Shown piece after piece: positions 13,654 to 15,456 of a DNA stretch of 15,456 nucleotides (positions are counted from its first letter, which is position 1; each line of letters starts with the position of its first letter). The notes beneath the pieces are model-generated. The model saw only the letters and a list, made by a program, of their open reading frames with translations, was not told the origin of the DNA and did not search any database. Made by a program: the position numbers and the translations under genes. Origin of the DNA: Akkermansia sp. (GTDB taxonomy: Bacteria; Verrucomicrobiota; Verrucomicrobiia; Verrucomicrobiales; Akkermansiaceae); the NCBI GenBank assembly GCA_020047775.1, contig JAIFNK010000230.1:1-15456 (forward strand). Direction: 5' to 3'.

Positions 13654-14730
13654 TCACAATCCGACCGGGACACCCTCATCCGCCGATTTCATGGCGGCGA
13701 GAACCAGGGCGAGGCTCTTGAGGTTGTCGGCGGCGGAGTTTTCCGGTTCGCCGTTTTCCTCGATGGCGCACAGCAGTTCGCCCATGCAGCCGCGGAAGCC
13801 GTCGGGGAACCATGAGCCATCGAGCTGCGCCGTGGCGACGCCAGCCGCGGTGTGGATTCCCACGGCGGAAATTCCGCAAATGTCGCCGACGGCGTGGAGC
13901 GTTCCCTTAGTGCCGATGATCGTGCAGGTTTCGCGCGCACCGAAGCGGCTGCAGCCGTTGAAGGCGAGCGTCGCCATACCGTTAGGAAAAGTGATGGCGG
14001 CGCTCGCCAACAGGGGCGGCTGAATTGGCTGGCCGGGAAAGCGGGCGAGCGTGGCGCTGACGGACGACGCATCCGCGCCTTGGAAAAACGATCGCGCGGC
14101 ATCGATCCAATGGATGCCGAAATCGTAGAGCATGAGATGGTGGATGTCCTCGAAGGGCGTGCCCGCCGTCCAGGTGTGGTCCCAGTTGAGCACCATGTGG
14201 ACCGACCCCACCTCGCCGATCAGGCCGGAGCGCACGGCGTGGCGCAGGTAGGAAAAATAAGGCGCCCAGCGGCCGTTCTGGTTTACCGCGATTTTCACAC
14301 CCGCCTCCCGGGCGAGCGAGACGAGGCGCTCGCCGGTGGCGAGATCCGCGGCAAACGGCTTTTGACTAAGGATGTGTTTTCCGGCGGCGACGGCTTGTTC
14401 GATCAACTCCGCCCGCACCTTGGGATGCGTGGCGATGTCCACCACTTTGATTTCGCCGTCTTCCAACATCTCGGCAACACTCGAGCAAACCCGCGCCTGC
14501 GGATAGAATTCCCTGCGGCGTTTTTCCGCAGCCTCGGGATTCGCATCATACATGGCAGCCACGTCCCAACCCGCGGCCAGGTACGCCTTGAGGTGGTGTT
14601 CCGTGATGCCGCCGCAGCCGATCAGTCCGATTTTCGGCGCGGGGCCTTGGGGCGATGGCGGACCATAGGGAAACACCGGAGCGAGGATCTCCGCGGCGGC
14701 GGCGGCTTTGAGGTCGTAGTTTTTGGACAT
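13654..14730 (-). CDS. Gfo/Idh/MocA family NAD(P)-dependent oxidoreductase
   Basis: A 358-residue cytoplasmic dehydrogenase of the Gfo/Idh/MocA family, which oxidises or reduces sugars, inositols and related polyols. A proline-rich lead of about 30 residues precedes the Rossmann motif K-I-G-L-I-G-C-G-G-I (residues 33-42). DIATHPKVRAELIEQAVAAG ends the nucleotide domain. The catalytic lysine motif, usually EKP, is Q123-K-P here. The C-terminal domain has LMLYDFGIHWIDAARSF, with H207 and D210 in the usual G-x-H-x-x-D arrangement. GTKGTLHAVGD and a final helix follow. There is no signal peptide. It starts 12 bp after the stop of another Gfo/Idh/MocA gene, so the two likely form one operon and may act on one substrate in turn. 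The specific substrate cannot be read from the sequence. Confidence 0.92.
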   Translation of the reverse strand: MSKNYDLKAAAAAEILAPVFPYGPPSPQGPAPKIGLIGCGGITEHHLKAYLAAGWDVAAMYDANPEAAEKRRREFYPQARVCSSVAEMLEDGEIKVVDIATHPKVRAELIEQAVAAGKHILSQKPFAADLATGERLVSLAREAGVKIAVNQNGRWAPYFSYLRHAVRSGLIGEVGSVHMVLNWDHTWTAGTPFEDIHHLMLYDFGIHWIDAARSFFQGADASSVSATLARFPGQPIQPPLLASAAITFPNGMATLAFNGCSRFGARETCTIIGTKGTLHAVGDICGISAVGIHTAAGVATAQLDGSWFPDGFRGCMGELLCAIEENGEPENSAADNLKSLALVLAAMKSADEGVPVGL

Positions 14731-14742
14731 AGGCTTGAAAAA

Positions 14743-15456
14743 TCATTCTACCAACCGAACCGTTCCACACTTTTCGACGCTCAGAACGGCTGAATCGACG
14801 ATCTGCTGGCCGATGCGGGCGATGACGGGTGAAAGCGGGCCGTCGACGGGGAGTTGGTTTTCCAGACAATGCAACACGTAGGCGACGGGGTTGTGGAAGG
14901 GATGCTCCAGCACATCGGCTGCTAGATCGGCGCCTTGCGGGCAATCGGCGCCTTGCGGGCAATCGGCGGATTGCAGGCGCACGGTGGGTTCGAAATCGTA
15001 GCTGGAGAGCGTGCCGTGGGTACCGACGATCACAAAGCCGCACTGCGGTTGCGGTTGGTGGGTCCATGGGTCGGTAAAAGTGCCCCAGCGGGTTTCAAAT
15101 TTCGACAATCCCGAGGCGTAACGGGCGATGACGATGGCGTGTTCATCGACTTCCAAACCAGCGGGGCGGTCGGTGACGGCGGTCACTTCGATGGGTGCCC
15201 GGCCGTTCATGAACCAAGTCCCGAGCGTGGTGCCGTAGCCGAGGTAATCTAATAATGACCCGCCACCCGCGGATTTTTTGTAGAACCAACTCGCCGCCTT
15301 GGCTTCGGGCGTGGGGGTGGTCTCGATCTTGTCGGCAGTATGCCAGAGCGGGCCGCGGTTGCCGTCGTAGTAGTGGACTTCCAGCACCTCGCCGATCTGG
15401 CCTTCGTCGATGAGTCGCTTGGCAGTGACGTGCGAGGGATACCAACGCAGCGGCCA
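14743..15456 (-). CDS. Gfo/Idh/MocA family oxidoreductase, 5' part cut by window edge
   Basis: The last 237 residues of a second Gfo/Idh/MocA oxidoreductase; its N-terminal Rossmann half lies beyond the window. The frame is open to the final base. The first visible residues, WPLRWYPSHVTAKRLIDEGQIGEVLEVHY (given here as an overlapping run from 15456 to about 15370), match the family's usual link between domains: arginine/tryptophan-rich, then L-I-x-x-G-x-I-G-E-V. GGGSLLDYLGYGTTLGTWFM is the substrate-side helix, and VGTHGTLSSYDFEP is the family's G-T-x-G-T-L strand. A hexapeptide repeat, RLQSAD-CPQGAD-CPQGAD, encoded by an 18-bp tandem repeat, sits in a surface loop near the C-terminus. It is the upstream partner of the complete Gfo/Idh/MocA gene 12 bp away. 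Confidence 0.88.
   Translation of the reverse strand, partial: WPLRWYPSHVTAKRLIDEGQIGEVLEVHYYDGNRGPLWHTADKIETTPTPEAKAASWFYKKSAGGGSLLDYLGYGTTLGTWFMNGRAPIEVTAVTDRPAGLEVDEHAIVIARYASGLSKFETRWGTFTDPWTHQPQPQCGFVIVGTHGTLSSYDFEPTVRLQSADCPQGADCPQGADLAADVLEHPFHNPVAYVLHCLENQLPVDGPLSPVIARIGQQIVDSAVLSVEKCGTVRLVE
14926..14979. repeat. 18-bp in-frame tandem repeat inside the truncated Gfo/Idh/MocA gene
   Basis: ATCGGCGCCTTGCGGGCA occurs twice in perfect tandem (14926-14943, 14944-14961), followed by a third, degenerate unit ATCGGCGGATTGCAGGCG (14962-14979). The length keeps the reading frame, adding the hexapeptide CPQGAD each time. The perfect identity of the first two copies suggests recent duplication by slippage. 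Confidence 0.9.

Overview
This window looks like a chromosomal segment of a GC-rich member of the Verrucomicrobia, within the Planctomycetes-Verrucomicrobia group. The evidence is a back-to-back gene pair of the PSCyt1/DUF1549/DUF1553 and Tat-exported DUF1501 families, which is typical of those phyla. A short lipoprotein with a C-terminal block I associate with Verrucomicrobia, two adjacent Gfo/Idh/MocA oxidoreductases and dispersed-type palindromic repeats between genes point the same way. The species cannot be named from the sequence alone. Shine-Dalgarno motifs are absent or weak at nearly every start.

Positions 1-2673, plus strand: the tail of an unrecognised gene, then pyruvate kinase (pyk), then three perfect palindromes with the common core GACATGTC whose centres lie exactly 26 bp apart, then a solitary beta-class DNA methyltransferase. 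Converging on the methyltransferase from the minus strand is a small IF-1-like protein that lacks the basic loop of canonical IF-1. Divergent from it is a 147-residue lipoprotein gene, which ends at a strong intrinsic terminator.

Positions 3617-7242, plus strand: a compact housekeeping cluster tyrA - aroA - cmk - plsC. It covers prephenate dehydrogenase, EPSP synthase with class II signature motifs, a short-lid cytidylate kinase and a 1-acylglycerol-3-phosphate acyltransferase. The linkage of aromatic amino acid synthesis with cmk is widespread in bacteria. A two-unit 30-bp repeat overlaps the aroA stop codon. tspO (TspO/MBR membrane protein) follows at 7343-7819.

Positions 7984-15456, minus strand: read in transcription order from the right edge, a truncated Gfo/Idh/MocA oxidoreductase with an internal 18-bp tandem repeat, a second complete Gfo/Idh/MocA oxidoreductase, an unrecognised protein with a helix-turn-helix N-terminus and a very basic tail, the large PSCyt1/DUF1549/LamG/DUF1553 lipoprotein, and its DUF1501 partner 6 bp downstream. 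The last two probably form an operon acting in the cell envelope.

No tRNA, rRNA, CRISPR array, prophage or complete insertion sequence was seen, and no gene-free stretch exceeds 300 bases. The least explained elements are the 26-bp-phased palindrome cluster beside the orphan methyltransferase, the divergent IF-1-like protein, and the helix-turn-helix protein with a lysine/arginine tail.
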